From the NCBI GenBank assembly GCA_963662155.1, contig OY759269.1, positions 19,130,864 through 19,194,863 of the forward strand: 64,000 nucleotides of DNA. Reading direction: 5' to 3'. A model generated the notes under the pieces. The model was given only the letters and a program-made list of their open reading frames with translations, was not told the origin of the DNA and did not search any database. The translations under genes and the position numbers were made by a program. Each line of letters opens with the position of its first letter. Within the stretch, counting starts at the first letter, position 1. The stretch is from Lamellibrachia columna. Its lineage: Eukaryota; Annelida; Polychaeta; Sabellida; Siboglinidae. Shown here piece after piece: positions 1 to 11,215 of this stretch.

Positions 1-131
1 AAATAAGCTGACAATGTCTATATAAATCCCAGTGACGCATGCTCAGTCCTGCCACTGGCAAGTTGCAACATTGACTGGAGTAATATCAACTACATGTACG
101 CCCTATATTAGTAGGTTTGTTGAAATCATAT

Positions 132-210
132 ATCACGAATAACTATGACTACCGCATTTCCAATATTGCTAATATCACGAATAACTATGACTACCGCATT
201 TCCAATATTG
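132..210. repeat. 42-bp direct duplication
   Basis: A 42-bp block beginning atcacgaataactatgac is present twice in a row (132-173 and 174-210, the second slightly short). The same doublet is seen in unit B and, with point changes, in the third partial unit, so it predates the large duplication. Confidence 0.85.
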
Positions 211-232
211 TTATAAACCAGACAATTTAACT

Positions 233-409
233 ATAGCTAATTTGGTACATTTTCATTACCTTGGTATTATTTGCTAGAATAGTCACAATAACTAATAGTT
301 CACACCCGTGTTGACTTAATGACCTTCATCCTTAGTGCTAGTGTGTTCTTTAAAAAGCTCTCATCTATATAGACCTACAGCGTCTGCTTAGCATGCATAT
401 TTGTCAAAT
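233..409 (+). repeat. Left inverted arm of unit A
   Basis: This stretch is the reverse complement, with few mismatches, of 6385-6562. The two arms enclose the minisatellite and the glycosyltransferase gene. The same pair exists in unit B, and the third unit keeps only the left arm. Confidence 0.85.
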
Positions 410-1740
410 GCGTATATCAGTCTACAAGTGCATATGCACTATGCAGGCGGATATTCTGAGGGATACAAACTGTGACCATATTACTGGTTGTACCAGTAAC
501 AAGCATCGTTTGTATTTTGATTTAGAGATACCGCACTTGCAACGAAGTAGTGTGAACGTAAGCCACTCTATACATATATCTACATTATGAATGTATGCAC
601 TTGAAAAACGATAACTACAATATAAAGCATGATGTTCCTCAGTCGGATTTACGTGTTCTCCTTTAGTGTATCAGTACGCGAACGCGCAGAAGCCGTATAG
701 ATCCAGTTAGTTGTGGCCGCGACAGCTGAATCGATAACGTTGACCCGCTAATTCAATTATTTCAAACGTGTTGTGTTTGACGTATTTGGCATGTGTTCAT
801 AATGCATAGCTGTCGAAGTAGCTGATCAATCGTAGGCAGTGATTATGAACTTTTATTGTATTGAAAAAGTTATGGTGCACAAACGCTACAAATGTTATTG
901 AAAGCATCTGCTTTTATTGTCATGATCGATGAAAATGCCGTGAAATAAGCTCCCGTCCCTACTAAGTGGGGCATCATTTAATGCTACCATATGTTTTTAC
1001 GTAAGACAACGTCATCTCATGTAGCCTTAATTGGTACTGTTCAGCCTTGTTGTCTTGTTATCCAGATTATGTTCTCAGTGTAATTGTAAATAATAAAAAA
1101 ATGTCTTACGATCATTATTAATAAGACAAATCATATAGGCAGTCCCTTTCAAATTAAATACATTATTGAGCTGATGTTGTGTTATAATGATGGCATTCGC
1201 ATTAACATTGCAATGTGTAAAGTCAGGTTTCAAAACTTCCTCTTCTTAGAATTAGATGTCTGCTCCATTAACAATGTCGCTTGCAGCCAACCGTACAAAT
1301 TAATCTGTTCCAACCCATATTGTTGGAAAAGTGGTGCAAATTCGTCGTACTTGCAAACACGAACCGTGCAATTATTGTCACTTAGCACAAAGGTTCATTG
1401 CGATGACGTCAACAATAGTTCCGTCGTCACCGCACTTGCAATGGCGCAGATGTTTAAACATTTAATCTGCACATCAATGTATGTTATGACAGGAGTGATA
1501 TGATAAATGTTCACGCATGCGCGAAGGTTGTGAACGCATATCTTATGTGTAGCCCTCTGTCAGCTAATTTATCTACACATATTTATAAGGAGGTGCTCCT
1601 CGTTGGTGATGTGGCAGAAGGAGTGTTTTAGTGGGGTAAGCGCCTTTCGCGTGACATCCAGAACATGTTCGTGTTACTGAGTCCGGGCCGAATTAATGTT
1701 TCGATCCACAACTAGATGTGCGCAAAGATCAATGGTTGTT
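410..1740. other. Non-coding stretch of unit A
   Basis: I see no coding exon here. Short ORFs exist, for example 1174-1503, but they have no recognisable domain. The unit B equivalent differs by amino-acid-changing substitutions, as expected for unconstrained DNA. Confidence 0.5.
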
Positions 1741-1744
1741 TTCG

Positions 1745-1920
1745 ATTGGGTATCATTGTTCTCAATGGGTGTCATTGTTCTCGATGGGTGTCATTGTTCT
1801 TGTGGTCACCATTGTTCTCGGTGGGTGTCATTATTCTTGTGGTTGTCGTTGTTCTCGATCGATGTCATTGTTCTTGATGGGTGGCATTGTTCTCGATGGA
1901 TGTCATTGTTCTTGTAGTTG
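1745..1920. repeat. 19-bp imperfect tandem repeat (unit A)
   Basis: Eight or so degenerate copies of a 19-bp motif containing tcattgttctcgatgggtg, just upstream of the 27-bp array. Because the period is not a multiple of three, all frames read similar peptides and none is a credible gene. The same array is at 12551-12726. Confidence 0.8.
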
Positions 1921-2055
1921 CCGGTACTGTACTGTATCTATTGATTATATAAGTTCTTTCAGTGTGAATGTTTAAAAGAAATTTGATAAATATCTAAGAA
2001 GGGCAAGTTACACTTCGATGAGTAATGACGCAGCATAATCGATAAGCCAATGGCT

Positions 2056-3545
2056 TCGTTGTCCACTTGTCACATGGCTGTTTTATTGTCCACTTGTCAC
2101 CTGGCTGTTTTGTTGTCCACTTGTCACCTGGCTGTTTTGTTGTCCACTTGTCACCTGGCTGTTTTGTTGTCCACTTGTCACCTGGCTGTTTTGTTGTCCA
2201 CTTGTCACCTGGCTGTTTTGTTGTCCACTTGTCACCTGGCTGTTTTGTTGTCCACTTGTTACCTGGCTGTTTTGTTGTGCACTTGCCACCTGGCTGTTTT
2301 GTTGTGCACTTGCCACCTGGCTGTTTTGTTGTCCACCTGTTACCTGGCTGTTTTGTTGTCCACTTGTCACCTGGCTGTTTTGTTGTCCACTTGTTACCTG
2401 GCTGTTTTGTTGTCCACTTGTTACCTGGCTGTTTTGTTGTGCACTTGTCACCTGGCTGTTTTGTTGTCCACTTGTTACCTGGCTGTTTTGTTGTGGACTT
2501 GTCACCTGGCTGTTTTGTTGTGCACTTGTTACCTGGCTGTTTTGTTGTGCACTTGTTACCTGGCTGTTTTGTTGTGCACTTGTCACCTGGCTGTTTTGTT
2601 GTCCACTTGCCACCTGGCTGTTTTGTTGTCCACTTGTTACCTGGCTGTTTTGTTGTGCACTTGTCACCTGGCTGTTTTGTTGTGCACTTGTTACCTGGCT
2701 GTTTTGTTGTGCACTTGTCACCTGGCTCTTTTGTTGTCCACTTGTTACCTGGCTCTTTTGTTGTCCACTTGTTACCTGGCTGTTTTGTTGTGCACTTGTC
2801 ACCTGGCTGTTATGTTGTGCACTTGTTACCTGGCTGTTTTGTTGTGCACTTGTCACCTGGCTCTTTTGTTGTCCACTTGTTACCTGCCTCTTTTGTTGTG
2901 CACTTGTTACCTGGCTGTTTTGTTGTGCACTGGTCACCTGGCTCTTTTGTTGTGCACTTGTTACCTGGCTCTTTTGTTGTGCACTTGTCACCTGGCTCTT
3001 TTGTTGTCCACTTGTTACCTGGCTGTTTTGTTGTGCACTTGTCACCTGGCTGTTTTGTTGTCCACTTGTCACCTGGCTGTTTTGTTGTCCACTTGTCACC
3101 TGGCTGTTTTGTTGTCCACTTGTCACCTGGCTGTTTTGTTGTCCACTTGTTACCTGGCTGTTTTGTTGTCCACTTGTTACCTGGCTGTTTAGTTGTCCAC
3201 TTGCCAGCTGGCTGTTTTGTTGTCCACTTGCCACCTGGCCGTTTTGTTATCCACTTGTCACCTGGCTGTTTTGTTGTCTACTTGTCACCTGGCCGTTTTG
3301 TTGGCCACTTGCCACCTGGCCGTTTTGTTGTCCACTTGTTACCTGGCTGTTTTGTTGTCCACTTGCCACCTGGCCGTTTTGTTGTCCACTTGCCACCTGG
3401 CTGTTTTGTTGTCCACTTGCCACCTGACTATTTTGTTGTCCAGTTGTCACCTGGCTGTATTGTTGTCCACTTGCCACCTGGCTGTTTTGTTGTCCACTTG
3501 TCACCTGGCTGTTTTGTTGTCCACTTGTCACCTGGCTGTTTTGCT
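2056..3545. repeat. 27-bp minisatellite, about 55 copies (unit A)
   Basis: The unit is 27 bp, ctggctgttttgttgtccac followed by ttgtcac, repeated about 55 times with point variants. The period is divisible by three, so long ORFs appear on both strands (9-residue repeats); they are a by-product of the repeat. Many copies between about 2270 and 3060 carry a tgcac variant in place of tccac that is absent from the unit B array, pointing to local expansion after the duplication. Confidence 0.97.
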
Positions 3546-4105
3546 TTGGATGACAATCTTGTTAAATCTTCTCTTCCGATAGTATTTGTGTTTTAGCTTA
3601 GAAAGACTAGCTGCTACCATACTGCCTTGCGTGTCGAAATATGGGTTCAGCCGCAGTGAACCTTGAGTCAAGGAAGACGTTGTAGGCTCAGTATTACGCA
3701 TGTCGAATGTACTGCCTATTATATAGAGCCCAAATTTATTTGTGATGTCATACGTCAAAATGTGCCAAACAATACTGACACGCTAAGGTTACGTGGTCAA
3801 CTTCAACAAATTTGCCTTTTCGATATGAATTGGACGTGTGCTGTTGATTGTACACAATCGATTTTAACATCGAAAAGCTGCAACGACGGCGTTGCTATGA
3901 AGTCAAAGGCGTTCATTAGCGCCTTTATCCGATAGCAGTTGTCCGTGCTATTTGATCAGGTATAGCAATCGATAGCAATCGACCGACTCACCGGTCAGTT
4001 TTCCCAGTCGATGCCCAGCTGCAAAGGGTGCGCTTCTGAAGAAACACTGTATCGATCTACAGTGACCGTATTACTGTATTTTTTACAGTTCGATCACATC
4101 CTGAT

Positions 4106-4934
4106 ATGAAACGTCTTCGGAAAATGCATCTGCTAACGTTTCTCTTGATTCTGGAAGCGGCAATTGCTGATCATACTCACTGCCTACTGGATATGTTGAG
4201 GGCGTACTCTCCTCCGATAAAGACGTGTTACCCTCACCAGAGACACGAATACGAACAGATGACAACAGGAGAGTCACCAGGTCCGTTATGTGTGGCTGTC
4301 CTAACTGGCTACCCGGAAGTGGACAACAGATTCCACTTATTGCGCAGATTCCTGCGCAGTCTCGTCGACGACTTTCGCATACCGCAGTCACACCTACACG
4401 TCTTCTGTCAAGGCAAGTGCATGGAGGCGTTGAACGGTAGTTTTCCAGCCACCTACCACCATCTCAACAACGCCGTCAACAGATCATCCTATCGCGGCTT
4501 CGTCATATCGGAGAACTATCGTCTGCTACTCGCTGAGGTGTTTGATAGGACGTTGCGCTACAACTATTGCGCCATACTGGAAGACGACCTCCTATTATCG
4601 TCCGACGCGCTAAACTACTTGCGCGCTGGTCGGACACTGATGGCGTCCGTTGAGACGGTGTTTACCGTCTCGCTTTACAACGACAACGCGTACCCGTGGT
4701 GCGCCAGTGACCGGGGCTTCTTCCGTCGCGTCGACCACTTCTCCGGTCTTGGGTTCCTCATGAGCAGAGCCCTCTACCGATCACACGTGCTTCCGGCGTG
4801 GACAGACACACGCGTTTGGGACAACCTCTTTCAGGTTCGTGCGCCTTGTTTCAGTTCATTGCATGGTTAGCTAGCGTAGGAATACACCACACGTCATGTG
4901 TATTGTACTATATTCACACACGCGTGCGCGCGCG

Positions 4935-4969
<35 letters not shown>

Positions 4970-6152
4970 GCACGCACAGACACACACAAACACACACCTA
5001 CACTTTTATCAGCTTTCCATTGTTAGTGCCCAAGGCGTAGGCATTGAAGTGCTGTGTATAACTGTTACCGTGTGACAGTCTTATAAGAGCTGGTTTGTCA
5101 ACATAATTATCCAGCCTTTCTTCAAGCAAGGGTTTTTTTACAATCCAAAACCTACTTCGGACAGAACAATGTCCAAAACCTATCAAAGCCCCGTTTGTAC
5201 GTCAAAAACTGACAAAATGTGTCAAAAACACCGGCTATACATTTACCTTTGTGCATGCGAGTGTTAATATTCATCTAATTGTGGTCATAAATGAAATTAT
5301 TTGAACCATTATTCATTTCAGCTGATCGTTTCACAGCATAACATGGTGTCCGTTCAACCGGAAGTGAACCGAGTGCTCCACGCGATCAATCTGCACGTGA
5401 CATCATTACAGGCGCCGTGGCTGTCCTACAACAAATACGAATCGCAGGCTGTGAACACAGAAACCAAAGGCTCGTTTCCGTACGATCTGGCGTCGCTGCG
5501 TAAAGACAATTACGATAAATTCATAGCGGACTACATCAGACACGCGATCTTGATCGAGTACATTGAAGACGCAGATTTCTTCAATTCATCCGACAAACTC
5601 GTGTACATCTCTGCGGACATCGGCGGACTGATGACGTCACACCACTTGGCAGGCATCGGATTGGGGAACGTCGTCCGTGGCAGCTATAGCAACACTGTCT
5701 TTCTGCGTGTCTACGGCGTCCAGACGCTCGTGGTGGAGCAGGATTCAGTGTTCTTCTCCCTCGTTTCCGCTAAGCCGTTATGGCGCCTGAACGAATATGT
5801 CGTCGACAGCTCCCTCTCGCGGCATCGCCTCGGTCCACTGTACGAGTTCCAGCGTCGTTACGTCATCGCGTTATCGGCGCCGGACATGGCCGAGTCATGC
5901 GCATCGGTATGTGGGAGGCGCAGCAGATCCTGCAGTGTGACCGGACTGTGGCTACTCGTCACTGACTGTGCCGTCCTCCGGACTCTGGTCAAGGAGTGTA
6001 GGTCATGCAGTCAAGACACGTTATCTTCGTCACAAATTCGCACACCAGTTGTCGTTGAACATTCGCTCGATTGCCGCATCGGCAGTAAACATTTTCTGAG
6101 CTGTCTCGCGCCGTCATCGCCATCTAATAGGTCGATATGTGCATGTGTCTAG
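4106..6152 (+). CDS. GT13-like glycosyltransferase with MGAT5-like Cys-rich tail, copy A
   Basis: Two coding exons, 4106-4834 and 5322-6152, joined in phase 0 (donor gttcgt, acceptor tcatttcag), give 519 residues. A hydrophobic stretch at residues 8-22 looks like a signal peptide or type II anchor. The catalytic part resembles the GT13 family (MGAT1, POMGNT1), which transfers GlcNAc from UDP-GlcNAc: an EDD metal-binding motif at 159-161 after a hydrophobic strand, YNDN at 191-194, HFSGLGF at 211-217 and WDN at 238-240. Residues 435-519 hold ten cysteines in a C-x3-C-x6-C ... C-x9-C ... C-x-C pattern that recalls the C-terminus of MGAT5 (GT18). The start is the ATG before the hydrophobic segment; an upstream ATG used by the copy B ORF is out of frame here. 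Acceptor and linkage are unknown. The fold is a family inference; the fused tail is a pattern match only. Confidence 0.8.
4917..5000. repeat. (CA)n microsatellite in the glycosyltransferase intron
   Basis: Alternating CA with some CG steps inside the single intron of copy A. In unit B the matching region (15363-15520) is longer and interrupted by CT-rich blocks. Confidence 0.9.
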
Positions 6153-6952
6153 CCAATGACAATTTGCCTTATACGGGAGATGTGTGCATATTATGCTCCC
6201 ATTCTGATTGTAAAACAATCGCTTGATTATCATTTACCCGTCAGATAGTACCATCATCTGTTTATAAATAATGATTACTTTATTCCTTCCAGGTGGCGCA
6301 CTGGTATTCTCTCTCGACTCAACTGTTAGTTGCTTTAAGTGGTTTTTAAAAGTTTGAGATTTAGTTGTCATATTTGGTAGTCGTATTTGGCAAATATGCG
6401 TGCTAAGCAGACGCTGTAGGTCTATATAGGTGAGAGCTTTTTAAAGAACACACTAGCATTAAGGATGAAGATCATTAAGTCAACATGGGTGTGACCTACT
6501 AGTTATTGTGACTAATCTAGTAAATACTACAAAGGTAATGAAAATGTACCAAATTAGCTATTGTTTGGATTTCAGCAAAAAAAAAAGATCTCATTGTCAT
6601 AATAGTGTAATGTAATGGATTCATTAATTAATCGCCAGTGCGTCTTTAAAAGTACTACATGTAAGTACATCTAAGTACAGTGGCTGAAAAATTAATGTTT
6701 TCGGTCATTAGTGCTAAACGATAGAATGTTTTTTTTTTTGGAAACTGGAGAGTCGACGAAAATAAGCAACTGATGCGACCGTTTCAGTTACAAAATGAAG
6801 AAAACTACCGGCTAGAAAGATTGACAAATATTTTATAAATATGAAGTTTCGAAACCTGAACTAAGTCAGGAATGATTTTGGTATTGCTCTGAAAGTGATG
6901 ACACTTTGTGACGTATAGGACATAATGTGATGTAGAGGACGAGCCGTGACAT
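6153..6952. other. 3' flank of glycosyltransferase copy A
   Basis: Apart from the right inverted arm, I see no gene. The stretch before the hAT element contains a gtgacgtata motif that recurs after it (about 8519). Confidence 0.4.
6385..6562 (-). repeat. Right inverted arm of unit A
   Basis: Inverted partner of 233-409. It starts about 230 bp downstream of the glycosyltransferase stop codon. The arms could be two copies of a short dispersed element in opposite orientation or the ends of a larger mobile unit. No target-site duplication is evident. Confidence 0.85.
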
Positions 6953-6960
6953 ATATGTAT

Positions 6961-8281
6961 TAGTGCCCTGCGCGGGCCTAGAATTTTATCCCAAGCCCGG
7001 CCCGCAATTAGCAGTTAGAGTCCAGGCCCGGCCCAGGCCCGCAATAATTTTTCAAGCCCGGCCCAGGCCCGCAAACTAGAATTTAGGCCCAAGCCCGACT
7101 CAGACCGTGAATGTTTGGCCCAGGCCCGGCCCGGCCCGGCCCGCAAGTTTCAGGCCCAGGCCCGGCCCATACCCGCGGGCCAAAGATGGGTAAGCCCGCG
7201 GCCCGCAAGCCCGCGGCCCGCTAAGTTTAGAGAAGATAAACCTATAATCTTATAACAAAGATGAAAAACAAATAAACTGTAAAACAGACTTATTGTTTTA
7301 TTAAATAAAAAAGGTCCATAGTGTGCTAGATGAGTTCTAAAAATTTAGCACCACCAACTTCTTCAAACTTACGAATATCCTGACGAAAAATAAAGAAAAA
7401 CTTCTTAGTGTCATTACTATTAAATATGGTAACATTTGTTATATTTGGCTTTAATGTATTGGTTTATTGTTAGGGTAGGATATTTGTTTATCTAACCCTG
7501 ACTTAACCCATATGCAAGCCACAATCCCAATTTATATTGTTAATTGAATTAGCTCAACTAAGTTAGCATAATTTAATATGATATTTCAATTAAATGTCAC
7601 CCACTAGCACTGACACCCAGTGGCATTTCCAGCAGGCCTCCAGTCACTAGCCTGAGACAGACATGTTCAGACATGTGTGAATTAGTACAAGTGTGAATGA
7701 ATTAGGACTGGGGAGAAATACCAATTACCAACTGGGTTTGGTACTGGGTAGTGGGCTAGTGGCCTAGTGTGCACTTGGCAGTGGGCAGGTCTTTCAGGTG
7801 GGCAATGTTTGGAGGGAAGACCTAGACAATAGAATGTCCACTGGTAGGGTCAAAGAGTGATAAGTTGATGGTTAATCATGGCTTGATTGCCTCTGCAAAT
7901 ATTTCTAAAGTAAACATTTGGGGCTGGCTACTTCCAGCCAAGTGAACTTATGGGGTCATTATATTCCATGCAAGATCTCAATTTGCAACTATATAATACT
8001 AAAGAAATAATTTTAAGCATTCATTAAACGGAATTACAATTTATAATCAGTTTTTATTTAAAAAAATAAAGTAATAATCGGTGTTTTGTATGAATATTTT
8101 TATTATGTCCAGGCCCAACCCAGGTCCGGCCCGGCCCGCTCACACTAGGCCCAGGCCCGGCCCAAGTCCGATGTGTTTAAATTGTTTTCAGCCCAGGCCC
8201 GGCCCGGGCCCGCAGTATGTAGGCCCAGGCCCGGCCCGGGCTGCGGGCCGGGCCGGGCTTTTGGTCCAAGCCAGGGCACTA
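6961..8281. mobile_element. Non-autonomous hAT-type element, long form (unit A)
   Basis: The ends are inverted (tagtgccctg at the left, cagggcacta at the right) and are flanked by an identical 8-bp direct repeat, atatgtat, at 6953-6960 and 8282-8289. An 8-bp target-site duplication with short inverted ends is the hAT signature. Both subterminal regions are packed with ggcccgg-type motifs, as expected of transposase-binding subterminal repeats. The 0.8-kb interior is AT-rich and has no transposase, so the element would need help in trans. Confidence 0.85.
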
Positions 8282-8324
8282 ATATGTATACATGCCCGTC
8301 TGTACATATGATACACATGCGAGC

Positions 8325-8353
8325 GCGTGTTTGTGTGCGCGTGTGTGCGTGTG

Positions 8354-8429
<76 letters not shown>

Positions 8430-8430
8430 A
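8325..8430. repeat. (GTGC)n microsatellite (unit A)
   Basis: A run of the tetramer gtgc just outside the hAT element. It is shortened to a few copies in unit B (17765-17790). Confidence 0.9.
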
Positions 8431-8434
8431 TGCA

Positions 8435-10806
8435 TGTAGTCTTATCATTCAATCGGCTGTATTATTTATAGTTTTTTTTCAACGATTTAAAAACACAACG
8501 TCCTTTACGCACCATTAGTGTGACGTATAAGACCGTGATGTAAAGGACCACTTTTGCATTCATGACAAATTATTGTCACCTTTGCAGCCAAGAAGAATTA
8601 TCTATCAACAAACCGTATTCGTGAATAATATGTAGCGTTCGTAGAAGACATAGAATAAACATACGCAGAATTGCAGAAAATATCGATATTGTGTGGAACA
8701 AGTGAACCGTATCTAGTATTAACTTTCAATATGACACATAAAAGAGACAGCCTAAGTCTGGGTACTCTGTCTGATGAAATCGAGGAAATTTAGTACAGCT
8801 GAGTTACATTGCATATGAAATTCATTTGTAAGTTACACGAATGACTATCATCCTTTAAGACATTGAAGAAAACATTGTGGAAATATTCAATTCATGGATA
8901 TATTGCAATCTAAACATGAGGGACACAAAACTCTGCGTTACTCTATGTTCACCCATATCTAAATAAATATCCATGTCTATTAAATTACACATCATTACTA
9001 TCATGCAGTCTGAGTAAAATTGGTTATGCATGTACTGCCGTGAAATCGTGATCTCAGTCTAAATGTCGTACGGTCAATCGCCTTATGAATCGCGTTATGA
9101 ATTTCTGTTCCACACTCGCCAACAGTGGCGCCAATCAGCATAACAAGGGGTCATCCGTACCACAGTGTAACATTGCATTGGTGGTCATGCTAACGTTTTG
9201 GCTGGTTATAAGAAACCTGGACCATCAACAATTTAGAAACATTTTTACAGTAACTGTCATCATCTCATTGACTTGTTGACCACGTTTTGTCAAAACCACG
9301 TACCTGCAGCTCTTTTTAAACGCCCCCACGTGCGAAGCCCGTCAATGAATATGCATGTATTCATGCGCCCACGTGTCCCATAGCAGAACAATTCCCATAA
9401 ATCCTTCTGCCTGTTAAACTCTCAAAAATGCAAGCAAACCTGTGAATATGCATGCTCAATTGCACTTATGTCACATCATATGAATTGCTTAATTTCACAT
9501 ACCACACTTTAATACGTAGTACATTCAATAAACATTAAATTGCACTGTGGTCTGACCTCTCAAGTGAAATGGTGAGTGGCGCCGCTGGTGGGGAGTTTGT
9601 GTCCGTTCTAGTAGCGACACAAATTATCCGACAGAGGGTGCTGTTTTGTTATAACGGGTGGAGTCATACCGATAACAATAGGTGCTATATTTTGACCGTG
9701 TGCCAAAACGTGTGTTTTGTTGTTCGAAGAGTTTCGTCAAATCGACGAGCAGGTGGGTAATAAGGGGAGGACATTGCTTAGCACAGATGGCACCCATTAT
9801 TCAACGAACGAATGCGTCGTATGGCATATCACCACCATCGCCGATACTTTACTGCGAGGTTGTATCGGTCATAAATTATTGAAAACTAATTAACATACAG
9901 CCATACAACTGATACCATGATGTATCTTAATAATATACCTTTCCAATGATGTATGACACTTTGCAATAACTTAATTATCTCAAAATGGTCCAGCATAGCT
10001 ACATGTAGCTATGGTCGACACCGCCTAACAAGTTCCGGCATTGCTACTACATGACGTCTCGACTCTAGTCTCGCTTATCTGACTCTTGCCTTTTCGGTCG
10101 CCTTTGACTTCGTAAATTCGCCGAGAAGAGAACCTGGCATTAGTGACAGAGGCGTGGTCTCGTAGTTACCCTCTGTCATTACTCCATTTTGTGTATTCAT
10201 TCCCGTGAGGCGCCAGCAGATTATCGAGATTCTACACAAACATTTGTTTTGCTTAATTTAACTTTTCAGTCTGACAGGTTAGTTGTATCAATATAACCAC
10301 ATTTTAAAGTTAATTCGAATTGCATCAGGGTGCATACATAATTGCATCAGGGTGCATACATAATTGCATCAGGGTGCATACATAATTTCCGTCACAATGA
10401 AAAGTACACTTTGTATCCAGGTGATGATGTGTGAGAGACAGACAGTGGCGCCACAGCACGGAGAGCTTGAATAATAATTCACTCCTTGTTGGCATTGGGC
10501 TGCGCAGCCATGTTTTGCTGTTTCCCAAACCTACCTAAATTGCCTTTCTATTTGTCATGAAGAGGGGCATGCACCTCTCCGAAACAAATTGTGCAGAGGC
10601 AGAGTGAAGGTGGTTCTCTGGGTGTTGTTACTCGAGCTGGTCTCCCCAAATGTGTGACATGTCAGAGGCAAAGAGCAAAGGCAATCCATCATATGACCAA
10701 AATTATGGCAAACTATATAAGTTCTATTCTCTAAGCAAAACTACCACAGAATGTGTTCCTGATAACATGGCATTTTCACATAAATACTGGGTTAGTGTTC
10801 ATGATT
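8435..10806. other. Non-coding right part of unit A
   Basis: No exon or domain recognised. Contains a 22-bp motif (tgcatcagggtgcatacata plus at) in three tandem copies at 10320-10386. The equivalent stretch in unit B runs from 17805 to 20436. Confidence 0.5.
10320..10386. repeat. 22-bp triplicate (unit A)
   Basis: Three perfect tandem copies of a 22-bp motif containing gcatcagggtgcatacataa. Also three copies in unit B at about 20085-20151. Confidence 0.9.
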
Positions 10807-11038
10807 AAATAAGCTGACAATGTCTATATAAATCCCAGTGACGCATGCTCAGTCCTGCCACTGGCAAGTTGCAACATTGACTGGAGTAATATCAACTACA
10901 TGTATGCCCTATATTAGTAGGTTTGTTGAAATCATATATCACGAATAACTATGACTACCGCATTTCCAATATTGCTGATATCACGAATAACTATGACTAC
11001 CGCATTTCCAATATTGTTATAAACCAGACAATTTAACT

Positions 11039-11215
11039 ATAGCTAATTTGGTACATTTTCATTACCTTGGTATTATTTGCTAGAATAGTCGCAATAACTA
11101 GTAGTTCACACCCGTGTTGACTTAATGACCTTCATCCTTAGTGCTAGTGTGTTCTTTAAAAAGCTCTCACCTATATAGACCTACAGCGTCTGCTTAGCAT
11201 GCATATTTGTCAAAT
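11039..11215 (+). repeat. Left inverted arm of unit B
   Basis: Same sequence as 233-409 in unit A; inverted partner at 16933-17109. Confidence 0.85.

Larger units (their letters stand above)
1..10806. repeat. Tandem segmental duplication, unit A (complete within window)
   Basis: Position 1 restarts at 10807 and again at 20437 with near-identical sequence, so the left third of the window is a head-to-tail array. Unit A carries, in order, a left inverted arm, a 27-bp minisatellite, a glycosyltransferase gene, a right inverted arm, a 1.3-kb hAT element and about 2.4 kb of non-coding DNA. Visible differences from unit B are scattered substitutions plus a few large indels, which suggests recent duplication. 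A TATA-like motif (about 20-27) is shared by all three copies, but nothing shows that it is used. The array may continue to the left of the window. Confidence 0.95.

Noticed and set aside
1174..1503. 109-codon ORF present in both units (also 11980-12309)
   Set aside because: Everything in the units is shared, and the two versions differ by amino-acid changes. No motif, signal or splice link supports a gene.
2050..3596. Very long ORFs on both strands over the 27-bp arrays (also 12800-14051)
   Set aside because: A 27-bp period keeps all frames open. The peptides are bare 9-residue repeats with no start context, splice partner or domain.
8145..8448. ORFs over the GGCCCGG blocks and (GTGC)n run
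   Set aside because: They fall inside the subterminal repeats of a hAT element and a microsatellite.
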